A stretch of DNA of 64,000 nucleotides from Zingiber officinale (Eukaryota; Streptophyta; Magnoliopsida; Zingiberales; Zingiberaceae), in NCBI RefSeq assembly GCF_018446385.1, contig NC_056003.1, positions 20,023,198 through 20,087,197 of the forward strand. Reading direction: 5' to 3'. A program made the translations under genes and the position numbers. The first letter of the stretch is position 1. Each line of letters opens with the position of its first letter. Positions 46,596 to 59,428 of the stretch are shown here, one piece after another. Below the pieces are notes generated by a model. The model was not told the DNA's origin. It saw only the letters and a program-made list of their open reading frames with translations, and ran no database searches.

Positions 46596-47492
46596 CTAAG
46601 TAGTCGCTGGTTCCTGACCCTGAATATGATATATCTGTCCCTGAGAAGGCTGTGGTCGTTGCTGACATGGGGCACTCTGAGTCTTCTGCGATCTCCTCTG
46701 TGAACGTGACTGAGAGGATGATTCCCCCTGAGATGTAACTTTAGGAGCCTCCAACTGTGCTTTCAGAGTATAATCCTGACTCTCATGCCCTGGAAGTTTA
46801 CAGTAGAAACATATAGCATGATCCAACGGGCAGCTGTTCCTGGTGTGACTCTTGGACCCACACTGAAAACACCTGGTCCCACCAAAGTTCTTCTGATCAT
46901 GATGAGGGGGACGAGAACCTCCATCCGATGTTCGCCCAGTCTTCTGAGGCCGAGAAGATCCTCCGGAAGGAGCTTGAGAACTCTGACCTTTATTCCCTCT
47001 CTTTTGTGACGAGTGCTTATCATGTCCTTTCTCCTGATTTACCTGCTGCTGAGTCATCTCTATGAATAGTGCTCGATGTAGAACCTCCCGATAGGAACTA
47101 CCTGGAAATCCTGACATCTGGATCCGAATGTATGCTGCAAGACCCTGAGTGAACTGCTGTATACGATCATAATCTTGTGCCACTAAGTGAGGACAAAATT
47201 CTGCCAACCTACAGAATTCAGTATTGTACTCCATCACTAACCTGTCGCCCTGCTTGAGACTCAGAAATTCCTGGCGTCGAGCTAGACAGAAGGTCGCTGG
47301 GAAATATTGCCGCTCAAACGCATCTCGGAACATTGTCCATGTGATGCGTTGCTCTCCAAAGATCGTCTTCTGCATGTCCCACCATGTGACTGCCTGATCC
47401 CGGAGATGATACGCTGCCAGTTCCACTTTCTCCTCGTCCGTGCAACTCATGTACCCAAAGGTGCTCTCTAAATTCTTCAACCAGCTTCGAGC
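46596..47492 (-). pseudogene. Gypsy-A-type gag, N-terminus missing
   Basis: Minus strand, open for about 298 codons: SWLKNLESTFGYMSCTDEEK, YHLRDQAVTWWDM, FRDAFERQYFP, FLSLKQGDRLVMEY and a basic, Gln/Ser-rich tail. Two zinc knuckles, CFQCGSKSHTRNSC and CFYCKLPGHESQDY, follow (last Cys of the second changed). The N-terminus is cut: codon continuity runs straight into an LTR end at 47493 without leader or primer site. The frame stops at 46596-46598 and then continues in frame as integrase, so protease, RT and RNase H have been deleted. Confidence 0.85.
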
Positions 47493-50230
47493 TATCACGC
47501 CCCGAGGGAGTCCCTATCCGAAGAAATTTCGGCAGCACCTCCCCTGTATGGGTGACAATCTGAAGTAATTCTACATACAAAATATACCTCAGCCACAAGC
47601 GGCTGGAATATACACACAACCACGCAGTTTGTATCATCAGCCCACTCGGCTGGAACAAAATAAACAACCACGCAGTTATATATATATTTAACAACCTACT
47701 CAGCTGTACTAAAAACCACAAACACAACGGAAAAGGACAACACATACAACCCAAAACTAAAACTGCTAGCCGGCTAGGCTTACACAACACAACAATATAA
47801 CAACTCCAGAAACAAAATCGAAATACTACACTAATTACACCAATTATAAATACCGAAGTAAAAATACACAAAAGCGTAAACATGTCTTCTGATGTGATGT
47901 GGGGACCGGCAGCCAGGATACTCCAAGCGTCTCCATAAACAACCTAGTACCTGAAAAAGATAGTGTCCACGGGGGGGTGAGTTCAACAACTCAGCAGATA
48001 CCTAGTTGACATGTATAGTAAACTATAACAAATAGTAATAACTATGGAGTACTATCTCCTGCACAAAAGAAGGTAATGCATAATAGAAAAGGCTGAAAAG
48101 TACAGTACTCACCAGGGTCACCTATCAAAATAATCAGGTCGTCAGACCGGAAGTGTCATAAATCCTATATGCATCTCAAACATATGCATCCATCCAAATG
48201 CAGCATATAAGTGCAGCAAACACAAGTAGTAAATGCATAAATGCGTACGATGCCAATGATGCGTCCTGGTCACCCGTGACGCCAGTCAGTCATCTCACAC
48301 ACAATAGTGAGGCCGAGTGAGTAGGGCTGTGACAACCATGCACTCTGTCGTCACTACTCCTGATAAGTGACCGAGTGGACGGGATGCTGTCGGAGTACAC
48401 CTATCCTCCTACCCCAAATCATAAATGGGGGAGCGCAATGTTCTCAACTCCCGGTACACGATGATGGGGAGGAATCCCTGCCGGCTAACACGTTGCATCA
48501 CGCTACCCATGAGCGGACCAACGGAGCCAAACAAAGTCTCTGCTGCAATACACACTGCCTGAATCGTCCACTAACCCATGAGTGGTGGTGTGTGCAGATC
48601 CATGTAACTGGCGATGTGCTCAACAATAATGGAGCGGACTATCGCACAGCATGCAATCATGATGCATGACACTAAGCATAGCAATAAACTGATCAGCATA
48701 ACCATATCCATATATATAAAATGAGTACCGTAATATCAATGGTCAAATACGAAGATCTAAAGTACACAGGTCAGATAGGATATCAAAAACCTAGGTCCTG
48801 AACATAACAAGCATGGTATGTCACTACCTCTCTGAGCATATATGTATATAATCATGTGGGTACTAGCATAAAATACATATCAGGTGAGCAAACAAGCATG
48901 TAACAGGTATCCGGTAGTGACGTATCAAAACAAGGACGAACATAATTATTACTAAAGGCTATAACCTACTAAACATATCAACATGACATATCAAAAAGAT
49001 AAGTCAAGGTACCCGCCTCCAATGCAGATCGAGCTAATCAACCTCTATGTCGAAGTGCTCGTCCCGAATCAACATCCTGCAAATCACATGATTATAATTT
49101 AGCTAATTATATATGCAACAATTAGCTAAATCTCAACCCAACCTAATTAGGGAAAACCCTAATCAAATAACCCTTTAATCCTTTAATCTTTCCAAAACAC
49201 TATACATCTTATAATCAATCCAATGATCCTTGATATCGATCATAATTCTTCTATTAATCACAATGTCAATTTGATTAACAATCCATCATAACAAATCATG
49301 ATAACCCCATAATCCTATAAATGATCATGTGACCTACTACATCATGTATCAAAATTTACTATACCATACCTCAAGCTGCACAGATTAACAACCTCAATCC
49401 CGAAAATGAACCAATCCTCTGTTCACAATTAACACTTAAATTCTTAGAACCATAACCAAATTCAATGCAGCAACAAAATAATGGATTTAATTTAGTACTA
49501 ATCCAATTCTATACACTTCTCACCTCAATGCAACACTGCAACTAAAGAGGTACTGCTGGAACCCATTGGATTAAGAAGGAGAAAGTGGTGTTCGGCAACA
49601 GGGACAATCCACAGCAAACAACCTACTGGAATCCATCACTTGGCACCTTCTCCGTGACCACGACAGTGAAGAGAGGATGAAGCCCAGAGCTAGGGCACGA
49701 TTCACTGGTGGCAGTGGAAACTAGGGCACCGGCAGAGGGAAGCTAGCAGCCGGTGATCAGAGCACTGGGGCGAGATCTCATGGCCGAAGTGGATCAAGGC
49801 AGAGGGGAAGAGGCAAGGAGACCAGCGTCGGCAGAAGAGAGGAAAAGGGAGAACCTCGACGTCGGCTGTAGGGCGTCGGCGCTGCTCCATGTGGTGCTAG
49901 CAGGGGCGGTGGAGCGACGCAGAGAGATCGGAAGAGAGGAAACCGCTCGGCGCGAGGTGGTTAGGGTAAGGGATCGACGTCAAGGAGGAGTCGGGCACGC
50001 GGGGAAAAGAGGAGAGGGTCACGGCACAGTAACGGGAGAAAAAGGAAAAGAAAAGAAAATAGGAAAATAAAAACTTTTCCTCATTTAGCGGGGTAGCCTA
50101 AACAGGCTTTCCCGGGACCCATAATTGGACCCCGTGAAACTCGTCATACGAGCTCCAAAAAATTCCCAGAAAACTTCCAAAAATTTCAAAAATTCCCTTC
50201 TGGTGATTCGCCCATTTCCGGTATTTTACA
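47493..50230 (-). repeat. Gypsy-A LTR, minus strand
   Basis: In minus orientation it starts TGTAAAATACC at 50230 after the tract GTGGGGGAGAA and ends GGGGCGTGATA at 47493. It is colinear with the plus-strand LTR at 9590-14920, including the GC-rich block (about 49560-50060) and the reversed CTCCCGGTACACGATG region near 48450. It is the 3' LTR of the integrase relic at 50231-51690. The frame at 49753-50070 is not a gene. Confidence 0.88.
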
Positions 50231-51690
50231 TTCTCCCCCACTAATAAAAATTTGGTCCCCAAATTTCATTATCTACTATCATCAAGTACTAGCAATAAGT
50301 AGACAGTATAAATGCTCAACGGAACCATAACTTACATAACTCAAATGAAAATATGGGGGTATCGAGCTCGGATCGTACTCTCGAGCTCCCAGGTAGCCTC
50401 CTCGTCCGAATGATGCTGTTATCTGACTTTAACCAGTCGGATTGTCTTGTTCCGCAACTGACGCTCCCTCCGGTCCAGAATCTGTACCGGAACCTCCTCG
50501 TAGGTAACGCCAGGCTGAAAGGGAACTAGTATATCATACGGTACATGAGCTGGGTCGGCTACGTATCTCCTCAGCATGGATACGTCGTGAAGGCCTACTA
50601 TGGACGGTGGTAGTGTCAGCTGCTAAGCTACTGCTCCAATCCTCTCCAAGCTCTGGAAAGGTCTAATATATCGCAGAGCTAGCTTACCTCTGAGGTCAAA
50701 TCTCTTCACCCCTATCGTGGGTGAGACTCGCAGAAAAAACATAGTCACCAGTAAAGATCTTTAGGGGTCTCCGTCTCCGATCAGCATAACTCTTCTGGCG
50801 GTCTTGCGCCTCTAACATTCTCCATCCTATTGTACGGACCAACTCTGCCTCCTGCTGAGCTCTATGAGGTCCCAACAACTGGGCCTCCTAACCTCATCCC
50901 AGAGGGTGGGTGTCCGACAAGGCTTACCATACAACGCTTCAAATGGTGCCATCTGGATAGCCGAATGAAAGTCGTTGTTATAGGCGAACTCTACCAATGA
51001 CAAGTGGTCCTTCCAACTGCCTCCAAAATCCAATACACAAGATCTCAGCAAGTCCTGTAGAGTCTGAATAGTCTGCTTTAACTGTCCATCAGTCTGCAGA
51101 TGGAAAACTGGGCTGAAACCGAGCTGAGTGCTCAAAGTCTGCTGCAGACTCTATCAGAACCGGGACGTAAACCGGGGGTCTCTATCTAAAATGATACTCA
51201 ATGGAACATCATGCAACCTGATGATCTCTCGACAATACAGATCAGCCAATCGATCTAGGGAATCAGTTTCTCGGATCGTTAAGTGCGCGGATTTGGTTAA
51301 TCGATCAACGATAACCCAAATCGTGTCATGCCCTCGTCGTGTCCTCGGCAAACCCACCACAAAGTTCATGGTAATGTGTTCCCATTTCCACTCGGAAATA
51401 GGAATCTGCTGAAGTAATCCGACAGTCTCTGTTCATTCTTCGTCTGCTGACAAACAAGACATCTAGCTACAAAATCCGCGATGTCTTCCTTCATGTCGTT
51501 CCACCAATAGAAACACCTCAAATCTTGGTACATACGGGTACCACCTGGGTGAACAGCAAATCATGAGCGATGAGCCTCCGAAGGTAACTCCTATAAGACC
51601 GGATGAGACTGAAGTACGCATAATCTACCTTGGAAGTGTATAACACCCTCCTCTACGGGGAACGCGTCCTCACCTACTCCACTCAGGAGA
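50231..51690 (-). pseudogene. Gypsy-A-type integrase and pol end, broken
   Basis: On the minus strand the integrase core is followed from DVLFVS near 51460 through MNFVVGLPRTRRGHDTIWV, TIRETDSLDRLADLYCREII, LDRDPRFTSRF (stop next), QTDGQLKQ (Glu of the catalytic triad changed to Lys), VEFAYNNDFHSAIQM, a frameshift near 50890, then ADRRRRPLK and RGKLA. It ends EATWELESTIRARYPH before the polypurine tract at 50231-50246. The upstream half of the element is lost near 51690. Confidence 0.85.
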
Positions 51691-52030
51691 TTTACCTGCT
51701 GCCAGTGCGATCCTCCAGATCGATTGGACTTTTCCTCAGCACTCGACGCTTTCGAACTTTCTGTTGGACATCCGCTTCCCGGCTAGTCCAGTCTTTCACC
51801 TAGTTCACGACACCAGGACTTTCCACCTAGGGTTACCACCCCATAGGACTTTTGCCTGAAGCCATCGACCTGCCAAGACTTTCCGCATAGGGTTACCACC
51901 CCCTAGGATTTTCCCTTTGCCTAACCGCAGCTAGGACTTTCCTGAAATACTCAAGCAAACTTGTTAGATCACAAAACACCTTAACTTTGAATCCTTTGCC
52001 ATTATCAAAACACGAGTTCGATCGTCGGAT
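51691..52030 (+). repeat. copia LTR fragment with CAGGACTTTCC-type repeats
   Basis: The words GGACTTTCCACCTAGGGTTACCACC and GACTTTCCGCATAGGGTTACC recur in slightly changed form (near 51813, 51866, 51925). It runs into the Copia-B gag and is probably the LTR or leader end of that element. Confidence 0.5.
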
Positions 52031-53105
52031 GCTTCCCGCACCAACAATGAGGAGGTCATGGAACCTCAACCCTCAACTTCAACTACCAAGAAGAGCACAA
52101 AGGACCACATCAAATGCTTTGAGTGTGGTAAGATGGGACACTAAAAGAGTAGGTGTCCAATGCTCCAAAATGTAAGGGAGGTAAAGTCTAAACTCAATAA
52201 GGTTGATTTAACTAATGTGAGTTGTAGGAAGGAGAAGAAGCACATTAGATGTTTTACGTGTGGTGAGTGGGGACACTACCACACAAAGTGCCCAAGGAGA
52301 GGAGAGCTCAAGAAATTGATGCACTTAAGGAAGTGGGAGAAGAAGAGAGCTTCAAGGGTAAGGGAGGTAAACCCTAACTTGAATTCAAGTTCAAATTTAA
52401 ATTCCTCCATGCATGTTAGAAATAATATGAATTATTTGCCCATGCATATTTATGGTTTTAGATATAATGATAGGAATAGGGTTAATGTAAGTGATAACCC
52501 TAGGAAATCATTTTCAAATGATAGACCTAAAAGAAAACAACCTATCTTGCCTAAGGAGAAGAAGGTGATTGAAAACCTAAGCATTAATCCCAAGAAGGAG
52601 AGACACATGCCTAGGAAGGTAGGTAGGTCTAGTGATGTCCAAGGTGGGCATGTTGACTCTAGGGTTAGAACCCTAGAATTAGAAAATCAAGTTTTGAAGG
52701 TAAGGCTTGAATAAATGGAGAAAGTCCTAGATAGGTTCATTATTGGACCTAGAGGACTTGACATGTGTTTGGGTGGTCAAAGACCCAAAAATATCAAATT
52801 GGGTCCCTCCAAGACCAAAAGGAGGTTAAGTGCTAAGGTGAAACATGACATTGGTAAGGGAGATGCGACCAAGGACAAGGGAGAGTCATCCAAGGCCAAT
52901 AAGAAGGAATATGCTAGGGTGACATATAATTATGGCAAGGATGAGGTGTCCAAGGTGAAGGACAAGAAGAAACTAACCAAAGACAAGGTGTATAAGGTTA
53001 AGAAAGTGAGTTTTGTAGGTCAAGTGTCACCCGAGGTGCACCGAAGTGGCCTATCTATAGTGGATAAGTCACCTAAAGAGGTGGATAAGATTAAGAGTTC
53101 AAAGA
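52031..53105 (+). pseudogene. Copia-B gag, C-terminal half
   Basis: The first zinc knuckle CFECGKMGH-stop-KSRC lies near 52111-52160 (TAA inside it) and the second, CFTCGEWGHYHTKC, near 52255. A Lys/Asn-rich tail follows with MPRKVGRSSDVQ, a coiled-coil-like LELENQVLKVRLE, a TAA at 52712-52714, and a Lys-rich continuation to 53105. It is cut by the Gypsy-D LTR. The same domain order is seen at 29733-30540. Confidence 0.75.
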
Positions 53106-56100
53106 TGTAATGACCCAATTTTCCCAATTTTAAGTTCTAAATGTCCTTAAAAATATTTTGAAATACTTTTAAAATATTCTAGAGATTTTTAGAAATTTTT
53201 AGAGTATTTTTATGTAATTTTTGGAGGTCGTTTGGTATTTTTACTAAACGAAAGAAGTTTTGACAAAAAAACGTCCAAGCCGAGATTCGAACCGTGGACC
53301 TCGGACCTGAACCGAGCCTTAACCGAATCCAGCTAGCCAACTGTTTTGCAAACGTTATGTGAATAAATACGGAATGAAATACATTTAAGCAGTAGTTAGG
53401 AACGTTTAAAATAAAAGGGGAATAAAACGCTCGGCTAAGGATTCGAAACCACGACCTTTGACTTGGTCAAATCATGGTTGACCAAGTGTGCAAGTGGGTT
53501 ATGTTAATTAAGGAAAGAACAGATTGTATATAAGTAGTAGTTGGTTTAATGAAAACCCTAGTTATAAGAAGAGAATTAGGTTTTTCTTTTTTCGAAAATT
53601 TTCTCTCCTCTCCTCTCCCGACGCGAGCGGCTGCTCCTCTTGGGCGGAAGCGATGCCGGACCTAGGGTTCCTCTCCGGCGGCCGGCGAGGACTTCTTTTT
53701 GGAAGTCGTTCACAGATTCATGGTCTTCTCGTCAAGGAGAACACGCGGATAGGAAGGGATCGCCGAGATCTTCACCTCCTCCGAACCCTAAGTCGTCATC
53801 TTCTCAGTTGTAAGTCCAAGAACGTTAGGTAAGTGCTTCTCACCGGTAGTAGGAGTAGTTTTTGGATCTTCGTTTCCGTTTTTTTCTTTGAAGCATGCTG
53901 AGAAGAATGCTTCCTTTTTCCTTGCTACCTTAATGTGCATGATCGACCTAGATTTTAGCCCTGCAGATTTAGTTCTTGTGCATCAGATAATTCTGGGTCT
54001 TGGGTGATACATTCCGTAGATGAGTTGTTTCTTCAAGATAGTAATGGGATAGCTCATTGTAACGAAGTTCCTGTTCGGATTTGTGGGTGATGCAGCAGGT
54101 TTTGAGTGCCCTTATGTTGCTTGACAAAATGTTTTCTTTGAATGCTACCATAGACAGGGGACGGTTTGTTTGCTATGAAGGGATTTGAATGGTTTTAGAT
54201 CTATTCTAGTTTAAAGCGTGCAGTGTAACTTTAGATACTTGCTGTTTAGATTTTATTTGTTTTGGAACTTGCCGTACAGAAAGAATTGAGGATTGATAGA
54301 GCTTTAGTTCCTATCATGATTTAGGACCATGCAGAATTTAGGCTTGGGTTCCTCTGTTGCTGTGATATTGAACCTGAATTTCCTTCGTAATATTCAGATT
54401 AGAGTTTCTTTTGTTTGTAGTGGTCCTTTTAGCAAGTGCTTAGATCTGTTGTCATTTCCTTTTGGTTAACACGTAGCTTTAGATCACATTACCATGTGGT
54501 TTGAGTATTTTAGTTTCGGATTAGCAGTAGACAATTTTGTAGCAGAGTAGATTTATCCATTAAGATAAACATGTATATGCACATGCTAGTTCCGTTCCTT
54601 AAAGTTACCAGACCCGAATAGTATTATATTGAGCATTTTGGTTTTCCATTTGCTAATAATTAAGCATGATTAGTTTTCCATTTTGTTAATAGAGTATGAG
54701 CAAATTTTTATAAGTATAGGATGAAGATTTTAATAGGCAGGTTTTCATAAGTATTGCTTACAGATTTTCTACTTGTGCTTGCTGCCGTATCTTTGCATTC
54801 TGGAATTAAAGCATGTTGTACAAATTTTCTACTTGGGCTTTGCTACCTCCATGAACAAGAACAGTCTTGTTATCCTAGCATACAGTTTAGATTTCTTAGT
54901 TGTATGTTTCTTGTGTAGTCGAACAAGCATGAACAACCACTTAAAATGAGTAAGCAGTATCAGAATTTGATTGACTTTGCTTTATTTTGATAGCATGCTC
55001 TGTTAGTTGCAATTCTCTATTTGTTAGACATACTTACAGTGATCTAGTAAGCTCTATTAGAGGATTATGAGTAGCTACAAGTAAGAAAAAGACCAAGGAT
55101 TAGTTAGAAAAGATAACAAGTAAATTAAAGTAAGAGGCTAGTACCCGACTTCCGATGTTGTCGTTAAACAAATTCAGGTGACCAATTCCGAGGTCTTGGC
55201 CCTAGTAAGACCAAGGTCTTTATCCTCATAGGACTGGAGGCTCGCTACCACAGTCACTATTAGAGAGCGCGCATAAGATGGTACTAAGCCTGGGCCCAAG
55301 AAAGAGAAGAAGAAAGTTAAATCTTAATTTCAAGTATAAGGCTATAAGTAAATGAAACAAGTATCACCTATGTTTAGAACCAGTAAAGTTCAGCTCTTTT
55401 GATTCTAAGCATACCGTATTAGTTTTCATTTGATTTCCTTATGAGTTTATTGAGCATGATTAGCTTTCTTTCCAGTATGCAGATTTATTCTTGTATATCA
55501 TGAGTATGCAATTTATTTTAGTGCTTTGCTATTAGATGAGCATGTTTAGCCTTTTCTTTTAGCATTTTAGTTTCAGTATCCTTTGCATCTTATGCACTTT
55601 CGAGTTTTTGTGAGATAGATTAGTACTTACTAAGCGTTTCGCTTATAGATTTATTTTTCCTCCTACTGCAGATAAAGGAAAAGTTAAAGTGTAAAGAGGA
55701 AGGCGACAAGGAGGATGTCTGATGGAGGTGTGTGATGCCAGGACTATGGGAGTGATCTTGGAACATTATTAAGTTATTTTGAGTTTTGGTGAAAACATTT
55801 GAGACTGTATCATTTATTCTAGGTTCTTGAGATTATCTTCGGTTCTAGATTGCATGCTATGATGTAATTGTTAGTAAGTTAGTACTTTGATGCTTTCTTG
55901 AGTTTTAGTTTTGATATGTTTCTGTTAGTATAGTTATGTTATAAATGCATGTGATGTATGTATTGGAATTTAGTCCGCTGAACAGCAGATACTCTGCTGA
56001 AATTTTAAGTTTTCTAGAAACATTTAGTACAGCTTACTACACTAGTTGTTTTAGAATCTATAGTAATTAAGTAATTGATATATGTTCCAGCCGCCTATGG

Positions 56101-56307
56101 CTGAAGTATATATTTTTGTATCTCAGTTTATGGTCACCGGTACAGGGGAGATTCTGTCGAAATTTTTCGGTAGGAACTTCTCTGGGGCCGTGATAAATCT
56201 AAGTGTTGCTAGTAATAGCATAAGTAACACTAGTAAGTAGAGTTAGTAGTTTAGTAACGGTCATCCTTAGAGAGTAGTATAGTATAGTAAGAAGGGTGGT
56301 CGTTACA
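53106..56307 (+). repeat. Gypsy-D 5' LTR (Del/Tekay-like), 3.2 kb
   Basis: It starts TGTAATGACC and ends GGTCGTTACA, an almost perfect terminal inverted repeat, followed by a primer site. A TATA box TATATAAG lies at 53527-53534. Nothing in it looks coding. Its 3' partner is not in the window. Confidence 0.9.
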
Positions 56308-56309
56308 GT

Positions 56310-56321
56310 TGGTATCAGAGC
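56310..56321 (+). promoter_or_regulatory. Gypsy-D primer-binding site
   Basis: TGGTATCAGAGC, two bases after the LTR end, as expected for initiator-methionine tRNA priming. Confidence 0.9.
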
Positions 56322-56547
56322 AGTTCCCATTCTCCAGCATCACACACACATCAGCATCAGCCTTGCCGTCTTCAAGTAAGAAAGTATTTAAGTTTTCCTT
56401 TTATTCTTTTCCTTATCATTTGCAGTATAGAGTACTTGCTTATATGCACTTTAGTAAGATAGAAGTTTTGTTTCTCTTTTATTCATATACATAAGTATGT
56501 TTAGAAAGGATAGAGAAGATACCAAGTCTTTTTCTTTGCATAATTAG

Positions 56548-57240
56548 ATGTCAAGAAAAGGACGTCCTCGTACTGTTCATACTGAGAACCAAGATCAGGA
56601 GAATGAAGAGCTTAGATCAACTGAGCCCAATCTCTCTGAAGCTGTTGCCCAACTCCAGAGACAAGTAGTAGAGCAGCAACAAGTGATTACTAACTTGATG
56701 ACCAATCAACAGTTAGTTCCTCCCACTCCCCCAACCATCAATGTGGAGACCCCAGTGGTGACTGAAGTCCCATTAGCTGCCCTGGAAGTTGCCACAATAC
56801 CTAGAAGACAAGAAGCATCCCTGATACAGTGGCTGAAGCTGAAGCCAGAAAGTTTCTCAGGCACGACTGAGCCCTGGGATGCTCAGGCTTGGTTCAAGAC
56901 ACTAGAGAGCACCATGGAGCTTCTTGACTGGCCAGAAGTCGAGAAGGTCAAGTGTGCCTCTTTTTGTCTATCAGGAAATGCTCATATGTGGTGGGAGAGA
57001 GATAGTTAAGAGCAAGAGAGTAGTCAATCAGATGAGCTGGACTGACTCCGAGACAGAGTTTCATGAAGAATTCTTCTGCCAACGGATCACCAATAAACAA
57101 TATGAAGAGTTTATAGAATTCAGAAGGTGAACCATCCTTTGAGTTCATGGGAGTACCAAAGAGGAAGACCCAGAGATTCCTCTCCTCCCTCACAGCTCGC
57201 CAGATGTTAGCTAAAGGGTGTGCTGGTTTTCTTGCATTCA
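56548..57240 (+). pseudogene. Gypsy-D gag, internally truncated
   Basis: From ATG, MSRKGRPRTVHTENQ leads into a coiled-coil-like LSEAVAQLQRQVVEQQQ and the start of the capsid (FSGTTEPWDAQAWFKTLEST, FCLSGNAHMWWE). A TAA follows at 57007. Shifted pieces (WTDSETEFHEEFF, then EFMGVPKRKTQRFLSSLTARQML) can be read up to about 57200. The zinc knuckle and the protease are missing; the sequence goes straight to the start of RT. Confidence 0.82.
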
Positions 57241-59428
57241 TTGTGAGTACAGAAGAACAAAAAAGACCCAAGTAGGAGGAAGTTCGGATAGTCTGCGAGT
57301 ATCCGGAGGTATTTCCCCAGAAGAGCTACTTGGACTACCTCCCAACAGAGAAGTGGAGTTTGAAATTGAATTGGTTCCTGACACCAGCCCAATTTTAAAA
57401 GCTCTGTACCGAATTTCTCTAGCAGAGCTAAAAGAGTTACAAGAACAATTTCAGGAGCTACTTGACAAGGGTTTCATCTGCCCTGGTCATTCACCCCGGG
57501 GAGCTCCAAAGTTGTTCATTAAGAAGAAAGACGGATCCATGCTAATGTGCATAGATTTTAGAGCGCTGAGCAAAGTAGCAGTTAAGGACAAGTACCCTCA
57601 TTCCAGAATAGATGATCTATATGATCAGCTAAAAAGGGAAATAGTGTTCTCTAAAATAGACTTGCGCTCTGGGTACCATCAGTTGAAAGTGAAGGAAAGT
57701 GATATACCCAAAACAGCTTTCAGGACCAGATACGGACACTATGAGTTTGTAGTCATACCTTTTGGTGTGACTAATGCACCTGCAGTCTTCAAGGACCTGA
57801 TGAACAGAGTGTTCAGAGAATACCTTGACAAGTTTGTCATTGTGTTCATCGACGACATTCTAGTCTATTCCAGAACCTCAGAGAAGCATGACACGCACTT
57901 GAGGATAGTACTGCAGACTCTTCAGCAAAAGCAGCTTTACGCTAAGTTCTCAAAGTGCAAGTTCTGGTTAGAGTAGGTGGCGTTTCTAGGCCACGTCATT
58001 TCTAAAGAGGGTATTCAAGTAGATCCAGCCAAAATAAAAGCGGTCAACAACTGGAGCAGACCCAAGAACGCCAGGGAGATCAGAAGCTTCCTTGGTTAAG
58101 CTGGGTACTACAGAAAATTTGTGGAGGACTTTTCCAGGATAGCCTCTCCACTGACAGCCCTGACCAGAAAGAATAAAAGGTTTGAGTGGTCAGACAAATG
58201 TGAGCAGAGTTTCCAAGAGCTGAAGAAGAGACTACCAGTGCTCCCATTCTGACTGTTCCAGCTAGTGACAAGAGTTTTGACATCTATAGTAATGCTTCCA
58301 AGATGGGTCTAGGAGCTGTTCTCATGCAAAAAGGAAAAGTTATAGCTTATGCTTCCAGACAACTCAAAGATTATGAGAAGAATTACCCCACTCATGATCT
58401 TGAACTGGCAGCTGTGGTCTTTGCACTGAAACTCTGGCGACATTACTTGTATGGAGTCCAGTGCAGAATCTTCACAGACCATCAGAGTTTAAAGTATTTC
58501 TTTACCCAGAAGGACTTAAACATGAGACAGCGTAGGTGGCTAGAGTTGGTCAAAGATTATGACTGTGAAATCCTCTACCACCCAAGTAAAGCTAACAAAG
58601 TGGCAAATGCACTAAGCAGAAAATCCAGTGCATCCCTGATGACTTTGTCATCATTAGCCCTGCCACTGCAGAAGGAGTTGTCAGACTTTGGAATTGAAGT
58701 TATTTATGGGCAACTCACTGCATTGACCTTAGAGTCAACCTTACTTGAGGATATACAGAGAAAGTAAAGTGAAGATCTAAATATCCAGAAGATCAAGCAA
58801 GGGATACAGAAAGAAGAAAATTCAGAGTTTCGAGTATCAGACAGTGGAATTCTTTATCAGATGAGCCGCCTTTGTGTCCCCAATGATGAAGAGATGAGAA
58901 AGAAAATTTTAGAAGAAGCTCATAGTACAACATACTCCATGCATCCTGGTTCTACCAAGATGTACCGAGACGTGAAACAGAGGTTCTGGTGGTCTGGACT
59001 CAAAAGAGATGTTGCTAAATATGTCAGTACCTGCCTGACATGTCAGAGGGTCAAAGCAGAACACCAGAGACCAGGAGGAGTTTTACAGCCTCTTCCAATA
59101 CCAGAGTGGAAATGGGAAGACATATCCATGGACTTCATAACAGGTCTTCCAAGAACTACAAATGGATATGACGCTATATGGGTAGTAGTGGACAGATTGA
59201 CTAAGTCTGCTCATTTTCTAGCCATCAAGGTGTTCCACTCTGTAGAGCAGTTGGCACAACTGTACGTTAAGGAGATGATCAGACTTCACGGAGTTCCTAA
59301 ATCTATTGTTTCTGATAGAGATGGACGCTTCACCTCACACTTTTGGGAGTGTGTTCAGAATGCACTAGGCACCAAACTCAAGTTCAGCACAGTCTTCCAT
59401 CCTCAGACTGATGGACAGACAGAGCGAA
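57241..59428 (+). pseudogene. Gypsy-D pol: RT, RNase H and integrase, broken
   Basis: RT begins [20 protein letters not shown] and keeps [46 protein letters not shown] and the catalytic FIDDILVYS. Stops lie at 57974 and near 58096, with a frameshift near 58235. RNase H has [14 protein letters not shown], where the catalytic Asp of the usual DAS is Asn, then [13 protein letters not shown]. After TAA at 58765 comes integrase: HSTTYSMHPGSTKMYRDV ... CLTCQRVK zinc region, MDFITGLPR, SDRDGRFTSHFW and HPQTDGQTER, interrupted at the catalytic Glu by a solo LTR. It is a relic. Confidence 0.9.
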
